Both the position numbers and the translations under genes were made by a program. The notes beneath the pieces are model-generated. The model saw only the letters and a list, made by a program, of their open reading frames with translations. It did not search any database and was not told where the DNA came from. From NCBI RefSeq assembly GCF_022063185.1, contig NZ_CP091913.1:3856001-3920000 (forward strand): 64,000 bases of DNA, given 5' to 3'. This DNA comes from Nostoc sp. UHCC 0870. GTDB lineage: Bacteria; Cyanobacteriota; Cyanobacteriia; Cyanobacteriales; Nostocaceae. This document shows, piece by piece, positions 24,557 to 33,916 of this stretch (the stretch's first letter is position 1; each line of letters starts with the position of its first letter).

Positions 24557-26284
24557 TTACAGATTGTCTGTATCAATCAATCCAAAACCCCATTTGTGAT
24601 CAAATGTACCGGGAGATTTGCCGGGGATAGAACTATTTTGGCGTAGTAGGTCTTTTATCGTAGATGGGTCTAACTTGGGGTCGCGCTGTAATAATAATGC
24701 GATTAATCCAGTGATAAATGGTGCAGCCATACTTGTACCGGACATGGCGACAAATTGGGAATTAATCGTCATGGAGCGATCGCTATTAAAATGACTAGAA
24801 AGTGTAGAGACAATCATTGCACCAGGTGCGGCTATATCTGGCTTGGGGGCTTGATTTCTCAAAGGGCCTTCACTACTAAATTCGGAAATAGTGTTTAATT
24901 CTAAACCCATTTCGCGGATGTGGCGATCGATATCTTCGTACTTAACCTTAGTAGTGTAAGCTGCCACTGTCACTGCATTACTAGCACAGCCAGGAGAACC
25001 GATTTTTACTGCATCCTTAACGCTTTTACCAGTAAAAAACACCGATAAGGTATCATCTAGCGTCCACACGTCAAGTATGGTATCTGATGCTGAGGTGTTA
25101 CGGACTCGTAATTGCCAGACACCCCCTTGCACAAGGGATCTACCCCTACCACGAATCTGCACAAAAAAATGATAATCCCCATTAGACGGGTCGCGGTCTG
25201 GTGTGACAAGTTCTACTTGAGAATCTGGTAAGTCATAACTTTGGGAAGGATTACCATCAGTAATAATTTTTTGGTAAGGAGTGACAAAACCGTTAGGACT
25301 CCGCACAGATACCTCTAATTGACCAGAACTCGTATACCAAGCATTTAACCAAACCATACCGATTTGATTCAGAGGTACATTAAAACGCATACCCCGGCTG
25401 CGTCCACTGGGAATATTAGCTTGACCATGAATATTATCATTCCCCTCATTCCCAGCCGCACAGCAAACAATTCTACCTATCCCAGATTCAGCATTGATAA
25501 TTTGGGATAGAGAATCACTACCATCGTGAGCATCAGCGTGACCACCAACGCTAAGATTGACCACAGCCGCTCGTCCAAACTCACCAGCCACTCGGAAAAT
25601 ATAACGGATAGCATCAGCAATGTGAGCATCCTGCAAATCAGACTTGATAATTACTAACTCCGCCTCTGGTGCAACACCACTATAGACAGCATCAGCACCC
25701 GCAGCAATCCCTGCAACATGAGTACCGTGACCTTCCGTATCTTGAGAAACACAAAGCTGTTCGCCTATAAATTCCGCACCGTAACGACCCTCATTTACCC
25801 CTCCGCCTGGCAAAGTTTGATCCCAAATCCTTAAAATCCGTCCAGCAAAAGCAGGGTGTTTGGCATCAATACCAGTATCAATAATGCCAATAATTACCCC
25901 TTTACCAGTGAGTCCAGTTCTATTGACAAAACTCGACAGTTTAATAGCTTGGAGTGCAACATCCATCCGTAGTTTAAGTTTACGTGATGGCTTAATGCGC
26001 TCAATTGCAGATTCTGCCGCTAAAACTGCTAAACTTTCTAGAGGTAAAAAAGCCGTCCGTACACTACCAGAATTTTGATTTATTTCAATACCATATTGCG
26101 AAAGATGACTCAAATCTGCATCAGCATCACAATAAATAAAAACCAGACTCTTAGTAGGTTTCATAAAACTTCTAGGAGCAATTATCCCCAGCGATCGCCC
26201 GTGTGTAATTAACGCCAACTCCCCTTCCCGTTGAAAATCATCCCAAGCCAACAACAGACCAGGAGAAAGCTTTTCGTATCTCAT
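24557..26284 (-). CDS. Subtilisin-like serine protease (S8), no signal peptide
   Basis: The 575-residue protein has an N-terminal propeptide-like domain (1-110) and a catalytic domain. Its active-site Asp is in IIGIIDTGIDAKHP, His in GHGTHVAGIAAG, and Ser in MSGTSMAAPFITG. Oxyanion Asn is in CCAAGNEGNDN. An insertion of about 150 residues (MVWLNAWYTSSGQLEVSVRSP to VWTLDDTLSVFF) between the Asn and Ser regions looks like a beta-sandwich domain. The lack of a signal peptide suggests intracellular action. The following small gene encodes a second copy of the N-terminal domain, so a protease-inhibitor pair is likely. Confidence 0.9.
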   Translation of the reverse strand: MRYEKLSPGLLLAWDDFQREGELALITHGRSLGIIAPRSFMKPTKSLVFIYCDADADLSHLSQYGIEINQNSGSVRTAFLPLESLAVLAAESAIERIKPSRKLKLRMDVALQAIKLSSFVNRTGLTGKGVIIGIIDTGIDAKHPAFAGRILRIWDQTLPGGGVNEGRYGAEFIGEQLCVSQDTEGHGTHVAGIAAGADAVYSGVAPEAELVIIKSDLQDAHIADAIRYIFRVAGEFGRAAVVNLSVGGHADAHDGSDSLSQIINAESGIGRIVCCAAGNEGNDNIHGQANIPSGRSRGMRFNVPLNQIGMVWLNAWYTSSGQLEVSVRSPNGFVTPYQKIITDGNPSQSYDLPDSQVELVTPDRDPSNGDYHFFVQIRGRGRSLVQGGVWQLRVRNTSASDTILDVWTLDDTLSVFFTGKSVKDAVKIGSPGCASNAVTVAAYTTKVKYEDIDRHIREMGLELNTISEFSSEGPLRNQAPKPDIAAPGAMIVSTLSSHFNSDRSMTINSQFVAMSGTSMAAPFITGLIALLLQRDPKLDPSTIKDLLRQNSSIPGKSPGTFDHKWGFGLIDTDNL

Positions 26285-26384
26285 TTGACCTCAATTTTCA
26301 GGCGAAATATATTTAAGTCATACCTTAATCATTAACATCAACTTAATAGGTCAACCCGAAAATAAAACCTAATTTTAATCCCCC

Positions 26385-26445
26385 CAAATAACTCCTCCTC
26401 CTCCCCTTCCTCCTCCTCTCTGCGCCTCTGCGTGAAATAAATATT
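26385..26445. repeat. Dispersed repeat with CTCTGCG units
   Basis: CCTCCTCCT-rich DNA followed by CTCTGCGCCTCTGCGTGAAAT. Nearly the same piece closes the RND adaptor gene at 48835-48870, where it is coding. It lies in the 240-bp gap upstream of the amylase gene; nothing else is seen there. Confidence 0.75.
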
Positions 26446-26524
26446 AAAAATTCTCTACCACAAGTAAGAACCACAAATATGTAACTTAAAGTCAAAATAC
26501 TACTGAACAAATAAAGAAAAATTC

Positions 26525-27982
26525 ATGCAAATTCAAACACCAGATTGGGTCAAACACGCCATCTTCTACCAAATTTTCCCCGACAGATTCGCCAGAAGTA
26601 ACCAACCCCACAAACGCCTGCTACGTGAAGCACGTTGGGAAGATTGGGAAGCAATGCCCACACTGCAAGGTTACAAAGGCGGTGATTTATGGGGAATTAT
26701 AGAGCAATTAGACTACATTCAAGACCTAGGCATTAACGCCATTTATTTCACACCCATATTTCAATCTGCCAGTAATCATCGCTATCACACCCATGATTAT
26801 TATCAAGTAGACCCCATGTTAGGAGGTAATTCAGCCTTTAAAGAATTACTAGATGCAGCCCACCAAAGAAATATTAAAGTTGTTCTTGATGGAGTATTTA
26901 ATCATGCCAGCCGAGGATTTTTCTTTTTTCATGACATTTTAGAAAATGGCCCTCATTCCCCGTGGCTGAATTGGTTCAAAATTGAAGGCTGGCCGCTTGC
27001 AGCATACACCGGAGAGTTACCCGCCAACTACGTAGGTTGGGCAAATAACCGCGCCTTGCCCGTATTCAACCACGACAACCCAGAAGTTCGGGAATATATC
27101 ATGGAAATTGCCGAATATTGGATAAAATTCGGCATCGACGGCTGGCGGTTAGATGTACCCTTTGAAATTAAAACCCCTGGTTTTTGGCAAGAATTTCGCG
27201 ATCGCGTCAAAGCCATTAACCCCGATGCTTATATTGTGGGGGAAGTGTGGGGAGATTCCCGCGAATGGCTAGATGGTACACAATTTGACGGCGTGATGAA
27301 TTATTTATTTGCTGGGCCGACCATTGCCTTTGCAGCAGGCGATCGCGTAGTCTTAGAACAAGTCCAAGGTCGCGACTATCAACCATACCCGCCCTTATTT
27401 GCAGCCGAGTACGCCGCCAAAATTGAAGAACTACTGCAACTTTACCCCTGGGAAATTCAGCTAACCCAACTCAATTTACTCGCCAGTCACGACACAGCAA
27501 GATTAATTACCATTGGTGGTGACGATAAAGCCAGCGTAGAACTAGCCACCCTATTGCTACTAACCTTTCCTGGTGCGCCTAGTATTTATTATGGTGATGA
27601 AGTTGGTTTACCGGGAAAACTAGATCCCGATTCCCGTCGAGGGTTTCCCTTAGAAGCGAACTGGGATAAAGATATTTATGATACTCACCGCCAATTAATC
27701 GCTTTACGTCATACCTATCCAGCTTTACGCATAGGTGATTATAAAGTTATCTCCGCACAGGGAGCATTATACATTTTTGCCCGTACTTTAGGGACAGAAG
27801 AATTAATTATCGCTGTGAATGTCGGTACAGCATCAACACAAACTGATATAGATGTTACGAATTTGCAGACTCAACCCAACCAACTGTTATACGGTAAAGC
27901 AGAATTTAACTGGCATAGTCAAGGAGAAACAAAACAACTATCCTTAAATCTTCCCCCACGTAGTGCTTGCATCCTAGGTTGA
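26525..27982 (+). CDS. Alpha-amylase-family glycoside hydrolase (GH13, cyclomaltodextrinase/neopullulanase-like)
   Basis: The 485-residue TIM-barrel enzyme has the GH13 regions in order: DGVFNHASRG (I), DGWRLDVPFEI (II, nucleophile Asp), VGEVWGDS (III, acid Glu) and LLASHDTAR (IV, third Asp). WVKHAIFYQIFPDRFARS near the start is typical of the cyclomaltodextrinase/neopullulanase group, but the usual N-terminal starch-binding domain is absent. With no signal peptide it should act on internal glycogen or maltodextrin. It fits functionally with the debranching enzyme and glgC in this window. Confidence 0.9.
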   Translation: MQIQTPDWVKHAIFYQIFPDRFARSNQPHKRLLREARWEDWEAMPTLQGYKGGDLWGIIEQLDYIQDLGINAIYFTPIFQSASNHRYHTHDYYQVDPMLGGNSAFKELLDAAHQRNIKVVLDGVFNHASRGFFFFHDILENGPHSPWLNWFKIEGWPLAAYTGELPANYVGWANNRALPVFNHDNPEVREYIMEIAEYWIKFGIDGWRLDVPFEIKTPGFWQEFRDRVKAINPDAYIVGEVWGDSREWLDGTQFDGVMNYLFAGPTIAFAAGDRVVLEQVQGRDYQPYPPLFAAEYAAKIEELLQLYPWEIQLTQLNLLASHDTARLITIGGDDKASVELATLLLLTFPGAPSIYYGDEVGLPGKLDPDSRRGFPLEANWDKDIYDTHRQLIALRHTYPALRIGDYKVISAQGALYIFARTLGTEELIIAVNVGTASTQTDIDVTNLQTQPNQLLYGKAEFNWHSQGETKQLSLNLPPRSACILG

Positions 27983-28077
27983 GGGTAGTAGGGGGACATT
28001 GGGCAGAAAAAATTCAAAATTCAAAATCTTGCCCTCGAACGAAGTGAAGGGTCAAAATTCAAAAAATATCCAAAATG

Positions 28078-28140
28078 TAGGGTGCGTCAGTGCGATAGAA
28101 CCTAACTATACCCAGAAATTATTCATACTGACGCACCCTA
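28078..28140. repeat. Small palindromic element with 14-bp terminal inverted repeats
   Basis: The arms TAGGGTGCGTCAGT (28078-28091) and ACTGACGCACCCTA (28127-28140) are perfect inverted repeats around a 35-bp centre. The form is that of a short MITE or dispersed hairpin. Just upstream, a repeat-like CCCTCGAACGAAGTGAAGGG lies at about 28031-28050. Confidence 0.85.
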
Positions 28141-28244
28141 CCAAACCGTCAATTTCGGATAATTTATTTTCTGGTCTTGCCTAACGGTTAAAAGTGTTGA
28201 TGAGAGAAGATTCTCTAACGAGGTATCATCTATTGCTGGATGAC

Positions 28245-28865
28245 TTATTTTGCTGTATAAGGCAGTGAAGAGTGATGCGTAATAATACGTAGATTACCGT
28301 TATCGTCCTTAAAGAACTGCCAAGTTTTGTCCACTGTGGTAGTCTTACCTTGTTTGTCCGTGAATATCACATTTCCCATCGTAGTAGCCGTATTGCCAGT
28401 GATGAAAATCCCTGCATTCTTCATCTCTACTTTTCGCCAGCCTTTCAACGCAAAACCCTTGTCTGTTGGGAAATCGGGGTCATCTCCTACAAAATACGCC
28501 AAAGCTCCTGCACGGGTAGTGCGGAACGTCTGGGGAGCGATCGCAAGGGTTGGTTTGAAAAGAACTGGACCGAATTGATAACCGTAGGCATCGTCAATTA
28601 CCTTTGCCGCTAAAGTTTTAGCAGAGGCTTTACCCTTCGTATCATAGGTTGTAGAAATAGCCACTAATGCGTCTCCCCACGCCTTCTGAGCAGCCAAAAC
28701 TTCGCTCTCACTAATGGACTTATTGACGATTGGTGTTTTCAGGCTTGCAGGAGTTGTCACTGTGTCGCCGGAGTCTGCAACAGATGTCTGGACAACAATT
28801 ACAACACCTGAGACAAATGTAGTAGCAGCAAACAATCCTAAAATGCTTGGTTTTAAAAGTTTCAT
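28245..28865 (-). CDS. Secreted protein of unknown function (SnoaL-like guess)
   Basis: The product of about 206 residues begins at the ATG at 28865 with a signal or anchor helix (KLLKPSILGLFAATTFVSGVVIVVQ); a GTG seven codons upstream is an alternative. The mature part has an alternating helix/strand layout with AAQKAWGDALVAIS, VIDDAYGYQFGPVLFKPT and WQFFKDDNGNLRIITHHSSLPY. The last part resembles NTF2/SnoaL-like proteins. Similar cyanobacterial proteins are sometimes labelled phosphoribosyl-AMP cyclohydrolase, but I see none of that enzyme's Cys/His metal motifs. Function remains unknown. Confidence 0.75.
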   Translation of the reverse strand: MKLLKPSILGLFAATTFVSGVVIVVQTSVADSGDTVTTPASLKTPIVNKSISESEVLAAQKAWGDALVAISTTYDTKGKASAKTLAAKVIDDAYGYQFGPVLFKPTLAIAPQTFRTTRAGALAYFVGDDPDFPTDKGFALKGWRKVEMKNAGIFITGNTATTMGNVIFTDKQGKTTTVDKTWQFFKDDNGNLRIITHHSSLPYTAK

Positions 28866-28999
28866 CGATAAAGCTTCAAATTTCACCCGTTTATCTTCTC
28901 ACAAGTTGTAGTTCCAAGTTAAACCAAGTATACAGAAGTGGCGATCGCAATTTTGTTGCTATTTATGCGATCGCTACGAGCTGTCACCAGATTTTTTTT

Positions 29000-29692
29000 C
29001 TACTCAACAGAAGAAGTTCCGAAGCGATAGCCCTTACCATAAACGGTGTGAATCAAAGTTATTTCCTTACCTACTTCAATTTTGCGCCGTAATAGCCGAA
29101 TTAATGCAGCTATCACATTACTGCTGGGTTGTTCTTCATGTTGCCAGAGATATTGCATAATCTGAGCGTGAGTTAGTAGCTGTCCGGTATGTTCCATAAA
29201 ATATTGCAACAGCTGGCTTTCCTTCTGCGATAGTTCAATTACGCGTCCTTGACGGTAGGCGACTTGGTTTTCACAATCAAGTTCTAAATCAGCGACACTT
29301 AGCCTTCCCGTTGTCGCTTCATAACTGTGAGAACTAGAACGACGCAACAAAGCACGGACTCTAGCCAACAACTCCCGCAATTCAAATGGTTTAACTAAAT
29401 AGTCATCTGCACCAGCGTCTAAGCCTGCTACTCTGTCATCTAGAGTATCCTTGGCAGTGAGAAACAACACAGGGGTAGCTTTACCTTGGTGACGCATTTC
29501 TTGGCAAATCTCCAAGCCTGTTTTTCCTGGCAGCATCCAATCTAAAATGAGTAAGTCGTAACCGCCTGATTGTGCCATCTCTCTACCAAGTGTTCCATTA
29601 TAGGCAGCATCAACACTGTAACCCTCTCGCGTCAACACGCGACTCAAAGGGTCAGTAAGTTCTACTTCATCATCAACTAATAAAATTCTCAT
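29000..29692 (-). CDS. OmpR-family response regulator (RppA-like)
   Basis: This 230-residue regulator has a receiver (RILLVDDEVEL, LLILDWMLPGKTG, FLTAKD, LVKPF) and a winged-helix output domain ending in IHTVYGKGYRF. The sequence resembles RppA-type regulators of cyanobacteria. The ATG at 29692 is chosen; the frame is open 49 codons upstream, but that part overlaps the divergent hisG gene and lacks domain similarity. No partner kinase is adjacent. Confidence 0.88.
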   Translation of the reverse strand: MRILLVDDEVELTDPLSRVLTREGYSVDAAYNGTLGREMAQSGGYDLLILDWMLPGKTGLEICQEMRHQGKATPVLFLTAKDTLDDRVAGLDAGADDYLVKPFELRELLARVRALLRRSSSHSYEATTGRLSVADLELDCENQVAYRQGRVIELSQKESQLLQYFMEHTGQLLTHAQIMQYLWQHEEQPSSNVIAALIRLLRRKIEVGKEITLIHTVYGKGYRFGTSSVE

Positions 29693-29792
29693 GCTGCTTG
29701 GGGTGAGCAATAGAGATATTCTCAATATTATTGAACTGCTTAAACAAGGACATTGTATCAAGTGTCCATAGCCAAGGATATCAAGAAAGAGA

Positions 29793-30437
29793 ATGTTAAC
29801 TGTTGCGTTGCCGAAAGGGGAACTACTCAAAAATAGCATCCGCCTCCTGCAAACTGTAGGGTTGGACTTTAGTGCTTTTTTAGACTCAGGAAATCGCCAA
29901 CTTCAAATTACTGATGCGAGTGGACAAGCTAAAGGATTATTAGTCAGAGGGCAAGATGTACCTGTATATGTGGAATACGGTCAGGCGCAATTTGGTATTA
30001 TTGGTTACGATGTGATCAGAGAAAAAAAACCGCAAGTTGCCCATTTAGTTGATTTGCAGTTTGGCTATTGTCGAATGTCGGTGGCTGTTAAAGCTTCTAG
30101 TCCCTACAAATTACCTGTAGATTTACCACCGCACAGTAGAGTGGCTTCTAAATACGTCAATTGTGCTAATGAATACTTTAATAGTTTAGATTTACCTGTG
30201 GAAATAGTGCCGCTTTATGGTTCTGTAGAACTCGGCCCGATTACGGGGATGTCTGAGGCGATTGTCGATATAGTTTCCACCGGACGCACTTTAAAAGAAA
30301 ATGGACTGGTTGAGATTACTACTTTGTATGAAAGCACAGCAAGGTTAATTGCTCATCCCCTCAGCTATCGCCTCAATACAGGTAACTTACATAATTTAGT
30401 TGAGCGTCTCAGAGAGTCCGTCTTGACACCAGCTTAA
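29793..30437 (+). CDS. hisG: ATP phosphoribosyltransferase, short form
   Basis: This 214-residue enzyme catalyses the first step of histidine synthesis, joining ATP and PRPP. It has LTVALPKGELL, LLVRGQDVPVYVEYGQAQFGI, KYVNCANEYF, the PRPP loop EAIVDIVSTGRTLKENGL and the ending of the short HisG form, which lacks the C-terminal regulatory domain and needs HisZ for activity. HisZ is not in this window. A hairpin terminator follows at 30467-30498. Confidence 0.95.
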   Translation: MLTVALPKGELLKNSIRLLQTVGLDFSAFLDSGNRQLQITDASGQAKGLLVRGQDVPVYVEYGQAQFGIIGYDVIREKKPQVAHLVDLQFGYCRMSVAVKASSPYKLPVDLPPHSRVASKYVNCANEYFNSLDLPVEIVPLYGSVELGPITGMSEAIVDIVSTGRTLKENGLVEITTLYESTARLIAHPLSYRLNTGNLHNLVERLRESVLTPA

Positions 30438-30786
30438 TCAGTCAAAAATCAAATTTATCAACCAATATCCCCGACTTTTTTGAAAAGGCGGGGATTTAAT
30501 TTCAATATGGTTTAGTAAGCCTTTTCCTAGAACTAACCGAAAAAAGCCTTGTTTCTGTTGGGTTTTGTTCTTCAACCCAACTTACGTCGATTTTACCTTT
30601 TTGTGTATTGAGTTAAGTTATTTAAATTAATTTTTCTATACTAAGATTAGTGCAACATTTCATTGTATAAACAGATATTTAAATAACATTTTGTTTCATT
30701 TTTTAACAAAACTCTAGCTTGCAACAAAGATTCGGGAGTAGATAACCTGACATCGACATTTATTCTAATTTTTTAATCAAAGTGTT
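30438..30786. other. Intergenic region with terminator and hairpin repeat
   Basis: No gene is seen. A hairpin ATCCCCG/CGGGGAT (30467-30495) followed by a TTTAATTT tail is the probable hisG terminator. A second hairpin, GTTGGGTT/AACCCAAC at 30557-30581, resembles a dispersed cyanobacterial repeat. The final 200 bases are AT-rich and should contain the promoter of the kinase operon. Confidence 0.6.
30467..30498 (+). terminator. Probable hisG terminator
   Basis: Stem ATCCCCG(A) / CGGGGAT with a T-rich loop and T-rich tail, about 30 bp after the hisG stop codon. Confidence 0.65.
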
Positions 30787-33471
30787 ATGAAATCCCACTC
30801 TACTCATCAGGAACAGGCGAGACTGGCTGCTCTACGTCAGTACCAAATTTTAGATACTGAACCAGAAGAAGCTTATGACAATTTGGCTCATTTAGCTGCC
30901 TTTATTTGTGGCACATCTATAGCTTTAGTTAATTTTATTGATGAACATCGTCAGTGGTTTAAGGCAAAATTGGGTTTAGATGTACCAGAAATGCCTCGTA
31001 ATGTAGGATTCTCTTACCTATGTCAAGAAAAACAGGGTGTTGTAGTGATTCCTGATGCTTTGGCTGACGATCGCCTGGCAAGCAACCCAGTAGTAAAATC
31101 ATACCCATATGTGCGATTTTACGCAGGTGTACCCCTGATTAACCCCCAAGGTCAAATGTTGGGAACTCTGTGTGTGATTGATCAACAACCTAAACAACTG
31201 AGTCAACAACAAATTGACGCACTTGTAGCTTTAAGTCGCTTAGTAATTGACCAACTGGAACTAAGGCGCAACATGGCTGATGTAGCTCAGATGAGCGAAA
31301 AATTGATTAATCAAAAGCAAACAGCACGTATAGCATCGGAAATAGTGAGCGATCGCATTAGTAATATACTCGAAAGTATTACCGATGCCTTTTTTGCCCT
31401 AGATCAACAGTGGCAATTTACCTACGTTAATGGTCAAGCTGCCAACCTATTGGAGAGAAATCAAACTGAGTTACTAGGTCAAAATATCTGGGAAACATTT
31501 CCAGGGATATTAGACACTTCATTTGAGCGAGAATATCACAGAGCCATTACACAAAAGACGAGCGTCGAATTTGAAGAGTTTTATCCACCCCTAGATAAAT
31601 GGTTTGCAGTCCACGCTTACCCCAGTAAAGACGGCTTATCTGTTTATTTCCAAGATATTACAGAAAAACATCGCACAGCTTCAGCACTCAAAGAAAGTGA
31701 AGAACGTTGGCTGTTAGCCTTGCAAGGCAATAATGATGGGATCTGGGATTGGAACGTCAAAACTAATCAAGTCTTCTTTTCTCTGCGCTGGAAACAGATG
31801 TTGGGGTACGAAGACCACGAAATTGCTAACGATATAGAAGAATGGTCAAAGCGAGTGCATCCCGATGATTTAGATTGGGTGATGCAAGCCATTCAAGATC
31901 ATTTTGACCATAAAACACCCTATTACACTACAGAGCATCGCGTACAGTGTAAAGACGGTAACTATAAATGGATTCTAGATCGAGGACAGGCACTTTGGGA
32001 TGAGGCCGGTAATGTAGTCCGAATGGTCGGTTCGCACACAGATATTACAGAGCGCAAACAGGCAGAAGAAGAACTAAAATGGCAGAATCAGCGATCGCAA
32101 CTCTTTGCAGAAATCACCGTCAAAATTCGAGAAACTCTGCAAATTGAAGAAATATTACAAATATCAGTGCAAGAAGTCCAAAAACTCCTGCAAGCCGACC
32201 GAGTGCTGATGTTTAGGCTGTGGCCTGACGGTTCGGGAATAGTGGAACAGGAAGCAGTTTTACCCGGCTGGCCTGTAGTGTTAGGACAACAAATTCTCGA
32301 CCCTTGCTTTCAACAAGACTATGTAGACAAATATCGCCAAGGTAGAGTCAGTGCAATTATGGATGTTGCACAAGCAGATATTCAAGATTGCCATCGAGAA
32401 TTTTTGCAACAGTTTGGCGTAAAATCTAACCTTGTTGTACCAATTCTCCACCGAGAAGGAATTTGGGGTTTGCTAATTGCCCACCAGTGTAACGCTCCTC
32501 GCCATTGGAGTAAATTCGAGTTGGACTTATTGCAACAGTTAGCTAACCAAATGGGGATAGCCTTATTTCAAGCACAGTTACTAGAACAACAAACTCGCCA
32601 AAGTCAAGAACTCGCTCGTTCTAATGCTGAATTAGAAAGTTTTGCTTACGTCGCTTCCCATGACTTACAAGAACCATTAAGGATGGTGACTAGTTATTTA
32701 CAGTTACTAGAACGACGCTACAAAAATCAACTAGACGCTAATGCAGAACAGTTTATTAGCTATGCTGTCGATGGGGCGCAACGGATGCAAACCTTAATCA
32801 ACGATTTATTAAACTATTCTCGTTTGACAACCCGTGGACAACCCTTTGTCTCAGTTGATTGTGCTGTGATTTTAGAACGGGTACAAACCAATCTCAAAAT
32901 AGCCATTGAAGAATCTGGAGTAGTCATCACCCATGATCCTTTACCTACAGTTACCGCAGATCCAACGCAGTTAACCCAAGTTTTTCAAAACTTAATTGCT
33001 AACGCCATCAAATTCCGCCGAGACATTCCCCTAGAAATTCATATTGGAGTAGTTAGGGAAGGAGGGGAGCAGGGGAGTAGGGGAGTAGGGGAGCAGGGGA
33101 GCAAGGGAGCAGGGGAGCAGGGAAGCAGGGAAGACAAGAGAGAATGTTCTCAGAACCAGCTAAACGCCGCGCTACCGCTAACACAATCGGCTAAACGCCG
33201 CGCTACCGCTAACAGCACTCAGCACTCTCATTGGCTTTTTTCTGTCCGAGACAACGGAATAGGTATAGAAGAACAATATATTGAAAGAATTTTTGTAATT
33301 TTTCAACGCCTGCATGGCAGAAATAAATATCCAGGTACGGGCATCGGGTTGTCAATTTGTAAGAAAATTATTGAACGCCACGGTGGTCAGATTTGGATTG
33401 AGTCTGAACCAGGTCAAGGCTCAGTTTTCTACTTCACAATTCCAGAACAAGCAGGTCAAGACAAGTCATGA
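30787..33471 (+). CDS. Multi-sensor histidine kinase with DXCF-cyanobacteriochrome-like GAF domain
   Basis: The 894-residue kinase has, in order: a GAF (about 20-165), PAS (about 195-300), PAS/PAC (about 305-425, ending DITERKQAEE), a phytochrome-type GAF (about 440-605), HisKA with SHDLQEPLRM and an ATPase domain with NLIANAIKF, VRDNGIGIE and GTGIGLSICKK. The second GAF has Cys507 in DPCF and Cys535-His536 in QDCHREFL. Their 28-residue spacing is that of the two cysteines of DXCF cyanobacteriochromes. Bilin binding is therefore plausible. A repeat-derived insertion of about 60 residues splits the ATPase domain between NAIKF and DNGIGIE. It heads an operon with the next two genes. Confidence 0.85.
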   Translation: MKSHSTHQEQARLAALRQYQILDTEPEEAYDNLAHLAAFICGTSIALVNFIDEHRQWFKAKLGLDVPEMPRNVGFSYLCQEKQGVVVIPDALADDRLASNPVVKSYPYVRFYAGVPLINPQGQMLGTLCVIDQQPKQLSQQQIDALVALSRLVIDQLELRRNMADVAQMSEKLINQKQTARIASEIVSDRISNILESITDAFFALDQQWQFTYVNGQAANLLERNQTELLGQNIWETFPGILDTSFEREYHRAITQKTSVEFEEFYPPLDKWFAVHAYPSKDGLSVYFQDITEKHRTASALKESEERWLLALQGNNDGIWDWNVKTNQVFFSLRWKQMLGYEDHEIANDIEEWSKRVHPDDLDWVMQAIQDHFDHKTPYYTTEHRVQCKDGNYKWILDRGQALWDEAGNVVRMVGSHTDITERKQAEEELKWQNQRSQLFAEITVKIRETLQIEEILQISVQEVQKLLQADRVLMFRLWPDGSGIVEQEAVLPGWPVVLGQQILDPCFQQDYVDKYRQGRVSAIMDVAQADIQDCHREFLQQFGVKSNLVVPILHREGIWGLLIAHQCNAPRHWSKFELDLLQQLANQMGIALFQAQLLEQQTRQSQELARSNAELESFAYVASHDLQEPLRMVTSYLQLLERRYKNQLDANAEQFISYAVDGAQRMQTLINDLLNYSRLTTRGQPFVSVDCAVILERVQTNLKIAIEESGVVITHDPLPTVTADPTQLTQVFQNLIANAIKFRRDIPLEIHIGVVREGGEQGSRGVGEQGSKGAGEQGSREDKRECSQNQLNAALPLTQSAKRRATANSTQHSHWLFSVRDNGIGIEEQYIERIFVIFQRLHGRNKYPGTGIGLSICKKIIERHGGQIWIESEPGQGSVFYFTIPEQAGQDKS
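33056..33230. repeat. Composite STRR insertion in the kinase ATPase domain
   Basis: GGGAGCA/GGGGAGT-type units are followed by two copies of a CGGCTAAACGCCGCGCTACC-type unit and a CAGCACT piece. They read in frame as GAGEQGSR repeats and AKRRATANS peptides. The latter peptide also occurs in the kinase at 21642-22226. Confidence 0.9.
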
Positions 33472-33911
33472 TTGGAACAAATATAATGCCAATTCAGGTT
33501 TTGTTAGTAGAAGACAATCCGGGAGATGTCGAACTTACACGCATTGCCTTAGAAGATAGCAAAATCTCAGTTAATCTCAATGTGGTAGAAGATGGGGTAG
33601 AAGCAATGGCATTTCTCAGAAAACAAGAAAAATATGCCAATGTACCTCATCCAGATATAGTCCTACTTGATTTAAATTTACCTAGAAAAGATGGACGGGA
33701 AGTTTTAGCAGAGATTAAAACTGATCAACATCTCAAACGTATTCCTGTCGTGGTTTTGACAACTTCCCAGGCTGAAGAAGATATTCTCAAAGCCTATAAC
33801 CTATCGGCTAACTGTTATATAGCCAAGCCAGTTGATTTTGACCAGTTCGTTAGAATTGTAAAGTCTATAGAAAACTTTTGGTTTGCGATCGTCAAACTGC
33901 CACCGGAGTAA
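33468..33911 (+). CDS. Rcp1-like single-domain response regulator
   Basis: This 147-residue receiver belongs to the Rcp1 family that partners phytochrome-type kinases: QVLLVEDNPGDVELT, DIVLLDLNLPRKDGREVL, VVLTTSQAEEDI, CYIAKPVDFDQF. All phosphorylation residues are present. The ATG at 33468 overlaps the stop of the kinase (ATGA), showing translational coupling; ATG 33486 (MPIQVLLVED) is an alternative start. Cognate relay with the upstream kinase is very likely. Confidence 0.92.
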   Translation: MIGTNIMPIQVLLVEDNPGDVELTRIALEDSKISVNLNVVEDGVEAMAFLRKQEKYANVPHPDIVLLDLNLPRKDGREVLAEIKTDQHLKRIPVVVLTTSQAEEDILKAYNLSANCYIAKPVDFDQFVRIVKSIENFWFAIVKLPPE

Positions 33912-33916
33912 AGGCT

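Noticed and set aside
29693..29839. Upstream extension of the OmpR regulator frame
   Set aside because: It overlaps hisG and lacks receiver similarity; the receiver starts at the ATG at 29692.
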